Origin: Dethiosulfovibrio faecalis
Lineage (GTDB): Bacteria; Synergistota; Synergistia; Synergistales; Dethiosulfovibrionaceae
Direction of reading: 5' to 3'
NCBI RefSeq assembly: GCF_021568795.1
Contig: NZ_JAKGUE010000001.1
Span: forward strand, 248,001-312,000
Length of the DNA: 64,000 nt
Shown: positions 45,953-56,477 of the stretch, piece after piece
Layout of the letters: every line of letters starts with the position of its first letter
Position numbering within the stretch: the first letter of the stretch is position 1
The notes under the pieces: model-generated
Databases searched by the model: none
What the model was told of the DNA's origin: nothing
What the model saw: the letters and a program-made list of their open reading frames with translations, nothing else
Position numbers and translations under genes: made by a program

Positions 45953-46360
45953 ATGAATCAGTTATTTGAAGGGGTACATGGTGCCATCAGCCTGTCTCTG
46001 ATAGCTTTCAGCATAGTTTTCTTCGTCCTCTTAGGGCTTACCTTCGTTATCTATGCGATAAGGTTTTTCGCTGGACAGAAAGGATCTACACCGACGTCCA
46101 AGGTCTCTACGGGAAGTGCACCGAGTAAAGCGGCTCAGCCCAGTGCCGCTTCGGTCGTACAGTCCAGCGATTCCTCTGAGGAGATAGTCGCGGCTATCAC
46201 AGGAGCTTTGATAACCAAGCTGGGACGGGGGGTCCGGATCGTCAACGTAAGGCCCGCCGGTAAGGAAAACGCCGGGGCCAACGGGTGGTCCAGTTGGGGA
46301 CGTTTTGACGGTATGCAGGGATTGGATCGTTCCGCCTGGAATGTCGGCGGAAGAAGATAA
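45953..46360 (+). CDS. mmdD: Decarboxylase membrane subunit, OadG/MmdD-like
   Basis: Small membrane subunit that joins the carboxyltransferase to the Na+ pump. The 135-residue protein has a single transmembrane helix at about residues 12-38, then a Pro/Ala/Ser linker, then a conserved-looking segment (EEIVAAITGALITKLGRGVRIVNVRP), the usual OadG/MmdD layout. It lies 16 bases after mmdA. Confidence 0.85.
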   Translation: MNQLFEGVHGAISLSLIAFSIVFFVLLGLTFVIYAIRFFAGQKGSTPTSKVSTGSAPSKAAQPSAASVVQSSDSSEEIVAAITGALITKLGRGVRIVNVRPAGKENAGANGWSSWGRFDGMQGLDRSAWNVGGRR

Positions 46361-46390
46361 CATATAAAACACGAGAGGATGACTATTACT

Positions 46391-46795
46391 ATGGCGGATA
46401 AGTACAGAGTGACGGTGAATGGAACTGCTTACGAGGTAGAGGTAGAAAGTCTTGGCGGCGGTGCTCAGAGCGCAGCTGCCCCTGCGACACCCTCTCCTGC
46501 CCCTAAGGCGGCTCCTGCCGCCGCTCCGGCTCCAAAGGCGGCTGCTCCTGCACCCGCTCCCGCGCCTGCCGCTCCGGCTGGAGGAGAGACGGTGACGGCA
46601 CCTATGCCTGGCAAGGTCCTCAGGATAGTGGCCGGACAGGGATCCTCAGTCGCTGCCGGAGATGTGATCATGATTCTAGAGGCCATGAAGATGGAGAACG
46701 AGATCGTTGCTCCCGTAGGAGGAACGGTAACCCAGCTGGCGGCCAAAGAAGGCGCATCTGTCAATAGCGGCGACGTCCTGGCCGTGATCGGCTAG
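46391..46795 (+). CDS. mmdC: Biotin carrier subunit of methylmalonyl-CoA decarboxylase
   Basis: Biotinyl carrier that shuttles the carboxyl group from MmdA to the membrane decarboxylase. The 134-residue protein has a short N-terminal segment, an Ala/Pro-rich flexible linker (about residues 24-65) and a biotinyl domain with MPGKVLRI and the biotinylated Lys100 in EAMKMENE. Start choice: ATG 46391 gives MADKYRVTVNG, the usual N-terminus; the in-frame ATG 46379 is almost inside the GAGAGG ribosome site. Confidence 0.94.
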   Translation: MADKYRVTVNGTAYEVEVESLGGGAQSAAAPATPSPAPKAAPAAAPAPKAAAPAPAPAPAAPAGGETVTAPMPGKVLRIVAGQGSSVAAGDVIMILEAMKMENEIVAPVGGTVTQLAAKEGASVNSGDVLAVIG

Positions 46796-46811
46796 AGCGG
46801 AGGAGCGGGCC

Positions 46812-47933
46812 ATGGAGCTGTATCTCCAGTCTCTGGCTAAGGTCTTAGGCGAGTCCGGATTCGCCGCTTTGACCTGGGGCAATATAGCGATGCTCCTGGT
46901 GGCCTTCGTCTTCCTTTACCTGGCCATCGTAAAGGGCTTCGAGCCTCTGCTTTTGGTGCCTATCGCTTTCGGATGCGTCTTGGTGAACCTTCCCCTATCG
47001 GGAATAATGGACCAAGGCGGGTTTCTCCGATACATATTTTTCGGTACCCAGCATGAGATATATCCCGTTATAATCTTCATGGGTATAGGGGCCTTGACGG
47101 ACTTCGCCCCTCTGCTGGCCAATCCGATAACATTTTTGCTCGGCGCTGCCGCTCAGCTAGGTGTTTTCATCGCCCTTTTCGGAGCGATGATGCTGGGCTT
47201 CTCCGTAAAAGAGGCAGCCTCCATCGCCATCATCGGAGGTGCCGACGGTCCCACCAGCATCTATCTCACCATGAAGCTGGCACCTCAGATTTTGGGAGCT
47301 GTAGCTGTGGCGGCCTACAGCTATATGTCTCTGGTGCCTCTAATTCAGCCTCCGGTGATAAAGATGTTCACCACCAAGGCCGATAGGGCTATCAGAATGG
47401 ATAACCTCAGACCGGTCAGCAAACTGGAAAAGGTCCTGTTTCCGATAGTCTGTACTGTGGCGGCGGGATTGTTGCTTCCTATGTCCGTTCCCCTGATCGG
47501 TATTCTGATGTTCGGTAATCTTCTCAGGGAATGTGGAGCCACCGAGAGATTGAGCCAGGCCGCCCAAAACGAGATCCTCAACGCCACCACGATCTTTCTC
47601 GGCCTTTCCGTCGGTGCGACCATGAGCGCCGCCGACTTCCTCACGGTCGACACCATCAAGATCATACTCCTTGGCCTGGTTGCATTCGTCGCCAGCACCA
47701 TGGGAGGAACCCTCTTCGGTCAGCTCATGAAGGTTATGAGCGGCGGGAAGATAAATCCGATGATCGGTGCCGCAGGGGTCTCCGCCGTTCCCATGGCGGC
47801 CAGGGTCGTTCAGAACGTTTCCCAGAAGGAGAACCCTGGAAATTTCCTGTTGATGCACGCAATGGGACCCAACGTTGCAGGCGTTATAGGGACCGCCGTC
47901 GCCGCATCGGTTATGTTGACTCTTTTGAGTTGA
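46812..47933 (+). CDS. mmdB: Sodium-translocating decarboxylase beta subunit
   Basis: Integral membrane subunit that decarboxylates carboxybiotin and couples it to Na+ export. It is 373 residues with many hydrophobic segments. Conserved OadB/MmdB elements are FMGIGALTDFAPLLANP, IGGADGPTSIYL and, near the C-terminus, NPMIGAAGVSAVPMAARV followed by HAMGPNVAGVIG. These include the Asp and Ser/Asn residues of the Na+ site. It completes an MmdA-D-C-B gene set. Confidence 0.96.
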   Translation: MELYLQSLAKVLGESGFAALTWGNIAMLLVAFVFLYLAIVKGFEPLLLVPIAFGCVLVNLPLSGIMDQGGFLRYIFFGTQHEIYPVIIFMGIGALTDFAPLLANPITFLLGAAAQLGVFIALFGAMMLGFSVKEAASIAIIGGADGPTSIYLTMKLAPQILGAVAVAAYSYMSLVPLIQPPVIKMFTTKADRAIRMDNLRPVSKLEKVLFPIVCTVAAGLLLPMSVPLIGILMFGNLLRECGATERLSQAAQNEILNATTIFLGLSVGATMSAADFLTVDTIKIILLGLVAFVASTMGGTLFGQLMKVMSGGKINPMIGAAGVSAVPMAARVVQNVSQKENPGNFLLMHAMGPNVAGVIGTAVAASVMLTLLS

Positions 47934-47947
47934 TGAAAAATAACTAG

Positions 47948-49944
<1,997 letters not shown>

Positions 49945-49957
49945 TCTCTTCGAGAGA

Positions 49958-49966
49958 TGATATAAT
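49958..49966 (+). promoter_or_regulatory. Extended -10 promoter for murA
   Basis: TGATATAAT: a perfect TATAAT with TG one base before it, about 65 bases upstream of murA. The -35 region (CCTGTG) is poor, as expected of extended -10 promoters. Confidence 0.55.
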
Positions 49967-50029
49967 CTTTGAAGACCTCGATCGGACGATTTTACCGATA
50001 TATCGATTAGATAAGCTAGGAGTGGTACC

Positions 50030-51304
50030 GTGGAAGATATGCTGAAGATAGTTGGAGGAACTCCTCTGAAGGGAACTATTAAAACTCAGGGGGCTAAAAA
50101 CGCCGCATTGCCCGCTATGGCGGCGTCTTTGCTGCTTAAAGACGCGACATTGACCCTGGAAAACGTACCAAAATTAAAGGATATAACCACGATGGTCGAC
50201 CTGCTTAAAGTCTTGGGAGCCGACATATCTTTTCACGATCATACGGTATCCATATCGATTCCTGACTCGATATCCTGGGAGACCCCGGCTCCTCTGGTCC
50301 AGAAGATGCGGGCCTCATCTCTCGTCTTGGGACCGTTGTTGGCGAGAGAGGGAAGGGCAGTTATGCCTCTTCCGGGAGGATGTTCAATAGGAAGTCGCCC
50401 TATAGACCTTCATCTCAAGGGTCTGGCTAAAATGGGAGCTTCTATAGAGCTTCAGCACGGTGCCGTACATGCTTCCACGAGGGGACTAAAAGGATGTCGG
50501 ATCTACCTGGATTTTCCCTCCGTAGGAGCTACCGAAAATCTTCTCATGGCGGCTACCTTGGCTAAGGGAGAGACTGTTCTGGAAAACGTCGCTAGGGAGC
50601 CCGAGATAGTCAATCTCGCCGATTCCCTCAGAACTATGGGGGCAAAGATAGAGGGAGAGGGCACCGGAGTTCTCAGGATCCAGGGCACCCCGGACCTTCA
50701 GGGCGGCAACGTCAGGATAATCCCTGACAGGATAGCCGCCTGTACCTACATTCTGGCCGGGGTCATCTCCGATGGAGAGGTTACCGTGTCGGACGTTATA
50801 CCTCAACATTTCGACTCCCTTCTTGCGAAGCTGGAGGAGGCTTCGGTAGACGTAGCCTTCGATGGCAACAGCGTATCGGTTGCCCCCTCCAGAAAAAAGC
50901 TCAAGGCCATATCCTTGAAAACCCTTCCATATCCGGGATTCCCAACCGATGTTCAACCTCAGCTGATGGCGGTCATGTCCTTAGCCCAGGGCACGAGTGT
51001 AATTAAGGAAAGCATCTTCGAATCGCGATTCCTGCATGCCAGCGAGCTCAAAAAGATGGGAGCCGATGTGGAGCTTCAGGGAAATACAGCCATAATAAAG
51101 GGGGTTCCCCACCTTAACTGCGCGGAGGTGATGGCAACCGATCTGCGAGCCGGAGCTGCCTTGATATTGGCTGGATTGGCCACAGAGGGTGAAACGGTGG
51201 TTCACGGCATGGGGCATGTCGAGAGAGGCTACGAAAGTATAGAGGTCAATCTATCGTCGGTAGGTGCCAACATAGCGAGCGGTATAGGTGGCGAGGACGG
51301 TTAA
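50030..51304 (+). CDS. murA: UDP-N-acetylglucosamine 1-carboxyvinyltransferase
   Basis: First committed step of peptidoglycan synthesis: adds enolpyruvate from PEP to UDP-GlcNAc. It is 424 residues with two inside-out alpha/beta barrel domains. TQGAKNAALPAMAAS near residue 19 and LPGGCSIGSRPIDLH are conserved; Cys118 in that loop is the fosfomycin-target cysteine. The C-terminus shows GYPGFPTDVQPQLMA in slightly varied form. The GTG start has TAGGAGTGG six bases upstream. Confidence 0.97.
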   Translation: MEDMLKIVGGTPLKGTIKTQGAKNAALPAMAASLLLKDATLTLENVPKLKDITTMVDLLKVLGADISFHDHTVSISIPDSISWETPAPLVQKMRASSLVLGPLLAREGRAVMPLPGGCSIGSRPIDLHLKGLAKMGASIELQHGAVHASTRGLKGCRIYLDFPSVGATENLLMAATLAKGETVLENVAREPEIVNLADSLRTMGAKIEGEGTGVLRIQGTPDLQGGNVRIIPDRIAACTYILAGVISDGEVTVSDVIPQHFDSLLAKLEEASVDVAFDGNSVSVAPSRKKLKAISLKTLPYPGFPTDVQPQLMAVMSLAQGTSVIKESIFESRFLHASELKKMGADVELQGNTAIIKGVPHLNCAEVMATDLRAGAALILAGLATEGETVVHGMGHVERGYESIEVNLSSVGANIASGIGGEDG

Positions 51305-51315
51305 GGAAGCTGGTC

Positions 51316-52149
51316 ATGGCGGGAATGCTTGAGGACATAAGAGTAATATCTTTCGTTGGTCCGGCAGGGACGGGGAAAAGTCTCAGAGCGCAATTCGTCG
51401 CAAGAGAGAAGGACGTAGACTTCATCATCGACGATGGATTGGTCATCCATCGTGGACGAATAGTGGCTGGCAAAAGCGCCAAGACGGAAAAGAACATGGT
51501 TCGTGCGATTCGTAGAGCGATGTTTTTGTTCCCTGACCATAAGGCCGAAGTTATCAATTTCCTCAAGTTGAATTCCCCCTGCTCCTTGATGGTCATAGCG
51601 ACATCTAAGGGTATGGCGGAGAAGATATGCTACTCCTTGGGACTGAAACCTCCGGAACTTTTCATAGATATAGCCGATATAGCTTCGCCGGAGGAGATCG
51701 CCAAGGCCCAATACGAGCGTAAACATAAGAAACAACACGTTATTCCGGTATCGCAAGCCCAGATAAGAAAGAACTACACCGGCAAGTTAGTGGGAAGACT
51801 GAAGAATCTGCTCAGACTAAAGGACAATTACGAAAAGACCATCGTAAGGCCTCCCTTTAGTTTTTACGGAGATATAAAAATAGAGAGCGATGCGGTCGTT
51901 CAGATAACCCGTCACGTTGTATCCTCCTACAGCAAGGTCCACAGCGTAGATGACGTACAGGTAAGGGATCTGGACGGATCGTCGGTCGACATCGTGATGA
52001 ATCTATCGGTCATACTGGGCTCCCAACCACTCCTCTCTATCGCCGGATTTCTCTCGAAAAGGGTGAAACTGACCGTCGAATTTCTATGTGGTCTAGAGGT
52101 CCGGAGGGTCGACGTTAATATCGACAAGGTGGTGTCGAAAGGTGTCTGA
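51316..52149 (+). CDS. P-loop NTPase with C-terminal Asp23-like domain
   Basis: A 277-residue protein with two parts. Residues 10-130 look like a P-loop ATPase/GTPase, with Walker A GPAGTGKS at 15-22 and a hydrophobic strand SLMVIAT near residue 90; the Walker B is unclear. After a basic linker, residues about 185-270 resemble the Asp23/YloU (DUF322) domain (SFYGDIKIESDAVVQITRHV, then VNIDKVV at the end). Function unknown. Its first ATG follows GGAAG and the stop overlaps the next gene. Related two-domain proteins may exist in Firmicutes, but I cannot check. Confidence 0.7.
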   Translation: MAGMLEDIRVISFVGPAGTGKSLRAQFVAREKDVDFIIDDGLVIHRGRIVAGKSAKTEKNMVRAIRRAMFLFPDHKAEVINFLKLNSPCSLMVIATSKGMAEKICYSLGLKPPELFIDIADIASPEEIAKAQYERKHKKQHVIPVSQAQIRKNYTGKLVGRLKNLLRLKDNYEKTIVRPPFSFYGDIKIESDAVVQITRHVVSSYSKVHSVDDVQVRDLDGSSVDIVMNLSVILGSQPLLSIAGFLSKRVKLTVEFLCGLEVRRVDVNIDKVVSKGV

Positions 52150-52762
52150 TTTACGGAAGCTCCTCCCTCTGCAGGAACGGCTTTTGGCTCGACTCAGCCA
52201 TGAGGTTTTCTCCTGTCGAAGGTGCGATCTATGTAAGGAAAGGATTCAGCCAGTTCTGGGAGAAGGGCCGCCGGATGCGGCCCTGATGTTTGTAGGGGAG
52301 GGTCCCGGAGAGGATGAGGACCGTTCGGGGATTCCCTTCGTCGGCAGGGCCGGTAGACTCCTGGATAAAATACTGGAAGCGGCGAAAATAGAGAGAAGGG
52401 GGGTCTACATAACCAACGTGGTCAAATGTAGGCCGCCTAAGAACAGGACTCCTATGGTGGAGGAGACCATGGTCTGCCAAAGATTCCTGGAGGCTCAGAT
52501 AGCTGTGATAAATCCTCGAATAATAGTATGTCTTGGGAACACCCCCATGAAATGGTTTTTGGGAACCTCCGAGGGGATAACCAAGTTGAGAGGTCAGTGG
52601 TTTTCATGGAAGGGCATAGATGTAATGCCGATGTTCCATCCTAGCTATCTTTTGAGGAATGAATCTCGGAAGAAAAACAGCCCCAAGGCCCTGACGTGGA
52701 GAGATATCCTTGAAGTTCGCCGTCGCTTGGACGAACTGAAGGCTGGAGGATGCCATGACTGA
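52142..52762 (+). CDS. Uracil-DNA glycosylase, family 4 (iron-sulfur)
   Basis: Removes uracil from DNA. The 206-residue protein has motif A as GEGPGEDEDRSGIPFVG, and motif B as HPSYLL near residue 165. The Fe-S cluster cysteines are Cys25 and Cys28 (CRRC) plus one in VVKCRPPKNR and one in MVCQRFL, the family 4 spacing. GTG start inside the previous gene, preceded by GGTGGTG. It overlaps uppS by eight bases. Confidence 0.93.
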   Translation: MSDLRKLLPLQERLLARLSHEVFSCRRCDLCKERIQPVLGEGPPDAALMFVGEGPGEDEDRSGIPFVGRAGRLLDKILEAAKIERRGVYITNVVKCRPPKNRTPMVEETMVCQRFLEAQIAVINPRIIVCLGNTPMKWFLGTSEGITKLRGQWFSWKGIDVMPMFHPSYLLRNESRKKNSPKALTWRDILEVRRRLDELKAGGCHD

Positions 52763-53453
52763 AATCGACAACAAGGTCGCTCATCTAGCGATCATAATGG
52801 ATGGAAACGGACGGTGGGCGAAGAAAAGGGGACTTCCCCGTCTTTTAGGTCATAAAGCGGGAGTGAATGCCCTCGAGAGAATCGTATATGCCGCTAAAGA
52901 CAGGGGCATCCGATATCTGTCGGTTTACGCTTTCTCCAACGAGAACTGGAACCGTCCTCCCGTCGAGATAAAGGGATTGATGAAGCTTTTCAGCTATTAC
53001 GCCCGTAAGAAACTCCGAGATCTGGTCAAAGCGGATATAAGGGTCAGGTTTGCCGGTAGAAGAGAAGGTCTGCCTGAGTCGGTCGTCCAGGCGATGGACG
53101 CGGCCGAGGCCGAGACTTCCGATTGTGAAAAGATGACCCTCATAGCCTGTTTCAACTACGGAGGAAGACAGGAGATCGTCGATAGCGTAAACCGTTTCGT
53201 GAAGGAACATCCAGGTGATCCGATATCGGAGAACGCTATATGTTCCAATCTTTATCTGCCGGAGGTCCCCGATCCGGACCTTATCGTTCGTACCAGCGGA
53301 GAGCTCCGGTTGAGTAATTTCTGGCTGTGGCAGAGCAGTTACAGCGAGTTTTTTTTCACATCCTCTCTCTGGCCGGATTTTACCCCCGAGGTTTTGGACG
53401 AAGCCTTGAATACTTTCAATAATAGGGAAAGACGTTATGGCGGGCTTAAATAA
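52755..53453 (+). CDS. uppS: Undecaprenyl diphosphate synthase
   Basis: cis-Prenyltransferase making C55-PP, the lipid carrier for peptidoglycan and for the WecA-like enzyme upstream. It is 232 residues. The catalytic Asp16 is in HLAIIMDGNGRWAKKRG, then GHKAGV, YAFSNENWNRP and the C-terminal DLIVRTSGELRLSNFWLW with SEFFF. It starts inside the end of the glycosylase gene and overlaps cdsA by 17 bases. Confidence 0.97.
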   Translation: MTEIDNKVAHLAIIMDGNGRWAKKRGLPRLLGHKAGVNALERIVYAAKDRGIRYLSVYAFSNENWNRPPVEIKGLMKLFSYYARKKLRDLVKADIRVRFAGRREGLPESVVQAMDAAEAETSDCEKMTLIACFNYGGRQEIVDSVNRFVKEHPGDPISENAICSNLYLPEVPDPDLIVRTSGELRLSNFWLWQSSYSEFFFTSSLWPDFTPEVLDEALNTFNNRERRYGGLK

Positions 53454-54264
53454 GAAGGGCAGAGAGCTTCTGACTCGAAGTCTATCCGGCGCTCTGATCG
53501 TTATAGCCATATTGGGCGGCGTCTCCTATGGCGGATGGCTGTGGGGAGTCATGGTAACCCTCGTGGGAATTATATCCTTGGATGAGTTTTACCAGTTAGC
53601 TGCCAAGAGGTTGAAGATATCCAAGGGGATCGGACTTATCTTCGGTGCTGTTATCCTTATGGCGGTAGGACTGGGACATGCGGAATCCCACGTGGTCCTA
53701 GTCTCGCTGGCTTTGGCTTTTATAGCCGTACTCTCCATAGAGATGCTGAGACGCCAATATTCAAGGGTAAGTACTGCAATAGAAAACGGGGCCGGGACTT
53801 TGGCAGGATTGGTCTTCGTCGTCCTGCCCTGGAGTTTTTCCGTGGTACTTAGAGGGGGGCCATACGGCAAGATCCTCTTGTTATCGGTCTTCCTGTGCAC
53901 CTGGGCTTGCGACGTATCCGCCTATGTGGTGGGAACCCTCTGGGGAAGGCATAAACTTTGCGACAACATAAGTCCTAATAAAACTTGGGAGGGCTTTTGC
54001 AGTGGCGTCGCCGGCAGTTTCCTGATGGCTTCCGCCATCGCCTATGTCAGAAGCTTCCCTCCGTTCCCTCTCCTGATCGTGGGATTGATATGCGGGATAG
54101 CTGGCCAAATGGGCGATCTTTGCGAATCCATACTGAAGCGAGAGGCCTCCGTCAAGGACACCGGAAAGATACTTCCCGGACACGGAGGAATGTTGGACAG
54201 ATTCGACAGCGTTCTCATCAGTTTGACCCTGGTCTACTTCGTCTTCGAGGTTGCTTGGAGATGA
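53437..54264 (+). CDS. cdsA: Phosphatidate cytidylyltransferase
   Basis: Integral membrane enzyme making CDP-diacylglycerol from phosphatidate and CTP. It is 275 residues with about seven or eight hydrophobic segments. The family signature is near the C-terminus: SPNKTWEGFCSG followed by GQMGDLCESILKREASVKD and LPGHGGMLDRFDS. It belongs to the conserved uppS-cdsA-dxr-rseP run, and its stop overlaps dxr by ATGA. Confidence 0.96.
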   Translation: MAGLNKKGRELLTRSLSGALIVIAILGGVSYGGWLWGVMVTLVGIISLDEFYQLAAKRLKISKGIGLIFGAVILMAVGLGHAESHVVLVSLALAFIAVLSIEMLRRQYSRVSTAIENGAGTLAGLVFVVLPWSFSVVLRGGPYGKILLLSVFLCTWACDVSAYVVGTLWGRHKLCDNISPNKTWEGFCSGVAGSFLMASAIAYVRSFPPFPLLIVGLICGIAGQMGDLCESILKREASVKDTGKILPGHGGMLDRFDSVLISLTLVYFVFEVAWR

Positions 54265-55421
54265 CCGATATTACTCCGTTGAACCTGGCTATAATAGGGT
54301 GTACCGGAAGCGTTGGGTCTTCCGTGATGAACGTCTGTAGGAGTTATCCCGATAAGTTCAACGTCGTAGGACTTGCCGCAGGGGAAAGCATCTCCAAGTT
54401 AGAGGCGTTGGCTGGAGAGTTTCGCCCCGAGATGGCGGTTCTGTCGAAAATTCCGAGAGGTAGACTTCCCAAGTCATCCACCGGTACTAAGTTCTTAGGG
54501 GGACCGGAAGCCCTTATAGAGATGGTCCGTTCCGGTACGGTCGATCACGTGGTGGTAGCATCTTCAGGAACGGACGGTATTCCCGCGCTTCAGGAAGCTC
54601 TCAAGGAGGGCAAGACGATCTCTCTAGCCAATAAAGAGAGCATCCTGGTGGCAGGGAAATGGGTTATGGCGTCCGCCTCTCGAGACCAGATAAGGCCTCT
54701 CGACAGCGAACATAACGCCGTATGGCAATGTCTGGCAGGGGAGGACCTCTCCTCAGTCTCGGAGGTATCCTTGACGGCCTCGGGAGGACCCTTCCTCTAT
54801 ACGCCTCTGAGCGATATGGAGTTTATAACTCCCGCCGATGCCGTCGCTCATCCCGTTTGGAACATGGGAAGGAAGATAAGCGTCGACAGCGCTACCATGA
54901 TAAACAAAGGGATAGAGATCATAGAGGCAATGAGACTTTTCTGGTTGCCTCACGACAGGGTAAGGGGGTATATCCACCCTGGATCGTCGGTACATGGAGC
55001 CGTCAGGTTTGTAGACGGGGCGGTGAAGATGCTCATGGCTCCTCCCGACATGAGATTGGCGGCGTTGAGCACTTTGGGATACCCAAAGAGGCTTCCTCTG
55101 GAGCCGCTCGGTATTGAGCCTTTGACCATGGATGGAAGGAATTTGTTTTTCTTCTCCCCCGATAGGGATAGATACCCCGGGTACCATCTATGTCTGGATA
55201 TAGCTCGTATGGGAGGAAGCTATCCCACGGTGCTGGTGGGGGCCGACGAGGTGGCTGTCGAAGCCTTTCTTCAGGGAGCCATAGCCTTTACCCATATCTG
55301 GCAGATAATAGCCAAGGTCATAGACCTCTACGATGGGAGGGAAGGCTCCAACCTCGAGGACGAGCTGCAAATACTCGAATGGGCTAGGGATAAGGCCCGT
55401 TCGATCTGCTTTAGGAGGTGA
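54261..55421 (+). CDS. dxr: 1-deoxy-D-xylulose-5-phosphate reductoisomerase
   Basis: Second enzyme of the MEP isoprenoid pathway, NADPH-dependent and fosmidomycin-sensitive in other bacteria. It is 386 residues. NADPH-binding IIGCTGSVGSS is near the start, then LANKESIL, SEHNAVWQCL and the metal/substrate region SGGPF with DSATMINKGIE. The ATG at 54261 overlaps the cdsA stop; a longer reading from 53985 is inside cdsA in another frame and is not supported. Confidence 0.97.
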   Translation: MTDITPLNLAIIGCTGSVGSSVMNVCRSYPDKFNVVGLAAGESISKLEALAGEFRPEMAVLSKIPRGRLPKSSTGTKFLGGPEALIEMVRSGTVDHVVVASSGTDGIPALQEALKEGKTISLANKESILVAGKWVMASASRDQIRPLDSEHNAVWQCLAGEDLSSVSEVSLTASGGPFLYTPLSDMEFITPADAVAHPVWNMGRKISVDSATMINKGIEIIEAMRLFWLPHDRVRGYIHPGSSVHGAVRFVDGAVKMLMAPPDMRLAALSTLGYPKRLPLEPLGIEPLTMDGRNLFFFSPDRDRYPGYHLCLDIARMGGSYPTVLVGADEVAVEAFLQGAIAFTHIWQIIAKVIDLYDGREGSNLEDELQILEWARDKARSICFRR

Positions 55422-55425
55422 AGCG

Positions 55426-56463
55426 ATGATCGTAGATATCCTGGCATTTGTATTCATAATAGCCGTATGCGTCGTAATACACGAATATGGTCATTATAGA
55501 ACCGCCATAGCCTGCGGCGTACAGGTCCACGAATTTTCTTTCGGAATGGGGCCAGCGATATACAGCTTCAAAGGGAAGAGGAACCTTTGGTCCGTAAGGG
55601 CTTTTCCCATAGGAGGGTTCGTACGTCTTGCCGGTATGGAGGAGGACAACGAGGACGAGATAGTGACCCCTGGAATGGGGTTCAACGAGAAGTCTCCGTC
55701 CTCCCGCCTTGCGATATTGTTTGCAGGTCCCCTGTCGAACGTGTTATTGGCGTTTTTTCTAACTGCCCTGTTGTTGTGGGGACACGGAATCCTCGATATG
55801 GAACGGGCTAAAATCGGAACTGTTATGGATGGATATCCGGCGCAGTCGGCTGGACTGATGCCAGGCGACCTAGTGCTATCCGTCGGAGGTGAAGCTGTAG
55901 AGAACTGGCCGTCCATGGCGGAGAGGATAAGAACCCACGATGTGGAAAAGCCTCTGGTCCTGAGGATAGAGAGAGGAGATGAGATCTTCTCCCTCTCGCT
56001 GTCAGTCCCTAAAGATCCCGCGACCGGTTATCCTCTGTTGGGTATACAACCCGGGAGGGTCAGGTTTTCTTCTCTGGAGAGCGTGAAGAAATCTATTTCC
56101 TACACATTTGCCATGACTTTGGCAATGGTGAGAGGACTGTTTTCCTGGATAGTCGGTCAGAACCAGGTAGACGTATCCGGCCCCGTCGGTATCGCGTCCA
56201 TGGCGGGACAGGCCGCGAAACAAGGTGGCTGGGCTCTGCTCTCCTTTCTGGCTATAATCAGTTTGAACCTCGGGATCGTCAACCTGTTTCCCTTTCCTGC
56301 CTTGGATGGAGGTCGGATAGTGTTTATACTAGGGGAGATCCTGACCGGGAAGAAATTACCCGAAAAGGTAGAGGGGTATGTCCATTTTACTGGTTTCGTG
56401 ATACTGATAGGGTTGATCGCCTTTATAACGTGGCAGGATATCCTCAGGTTGCTTGCCAGGTAG
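55426..56463 (+). CDS. rseP: RIP zinc metalloprotease RseP
   Basis: Intramembrane site-2 protease cleaving anti-sigma factors or remnant signal peptides. It is 345 residues. The zinc motif is HEYGH at residues 19-23, a PDZ domain occupies about 125-200 (GYPAQSAGLMPGDLVLSVGGE, shown in part: SAGLMPGDLVLSVGG), and the third metal ligand is in NLFPFPALDGGR. The ATG at 55426 has TAGGAGGTG upstream, four bases after dxr. Confidence 0.95.
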   Translation: MIVDILAFVFIIAVCVVIHEYGHYRTAIACGVQVHEFSFGMGPAIYSFKGKRNLWSVRAFPIGGFVRLAGMEEDNEDEIVTPGMGFNEKSPSSRLAILFAGPLSNVLLAFFLTALLLWGHGILDMERAKIGTVMDGYPAQSAGLMPGDLVLSVGGEAVENWPSMAERIRTHDVEKPLVLRIERGDEIFSLSLSVPKDPATGYPLLGIQPGRVRFSSLESVKKSISYTFAMTLAMVRGLFSWIVGQNQVDVSGPVGIASMAGQAAKQGGWALLSFLAIISLNLGIVNLFPFPALDGGRIVFILGEILTGKKLPEKVEGYVHFTGFVILIGLIAFITWQDILRLLAR

Positions 56464-56477
56464 GAAGGTGGTTTTTT

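Noticed and set aside
46460..46590. Repeated Ala/Pro codons in mmdC, first taken for a tandem repeat
   Set aside because: It is the ordinary flexible linker of biotin carrier proteins, not an exact DNA repeat.
53985..54260. Upstream extension of dxr within cdsA
   Set aside because: Residues are Arg/Ser-rich out-of-frame translation of cdsA; the conserved DXR N-terminus begins at 54261.
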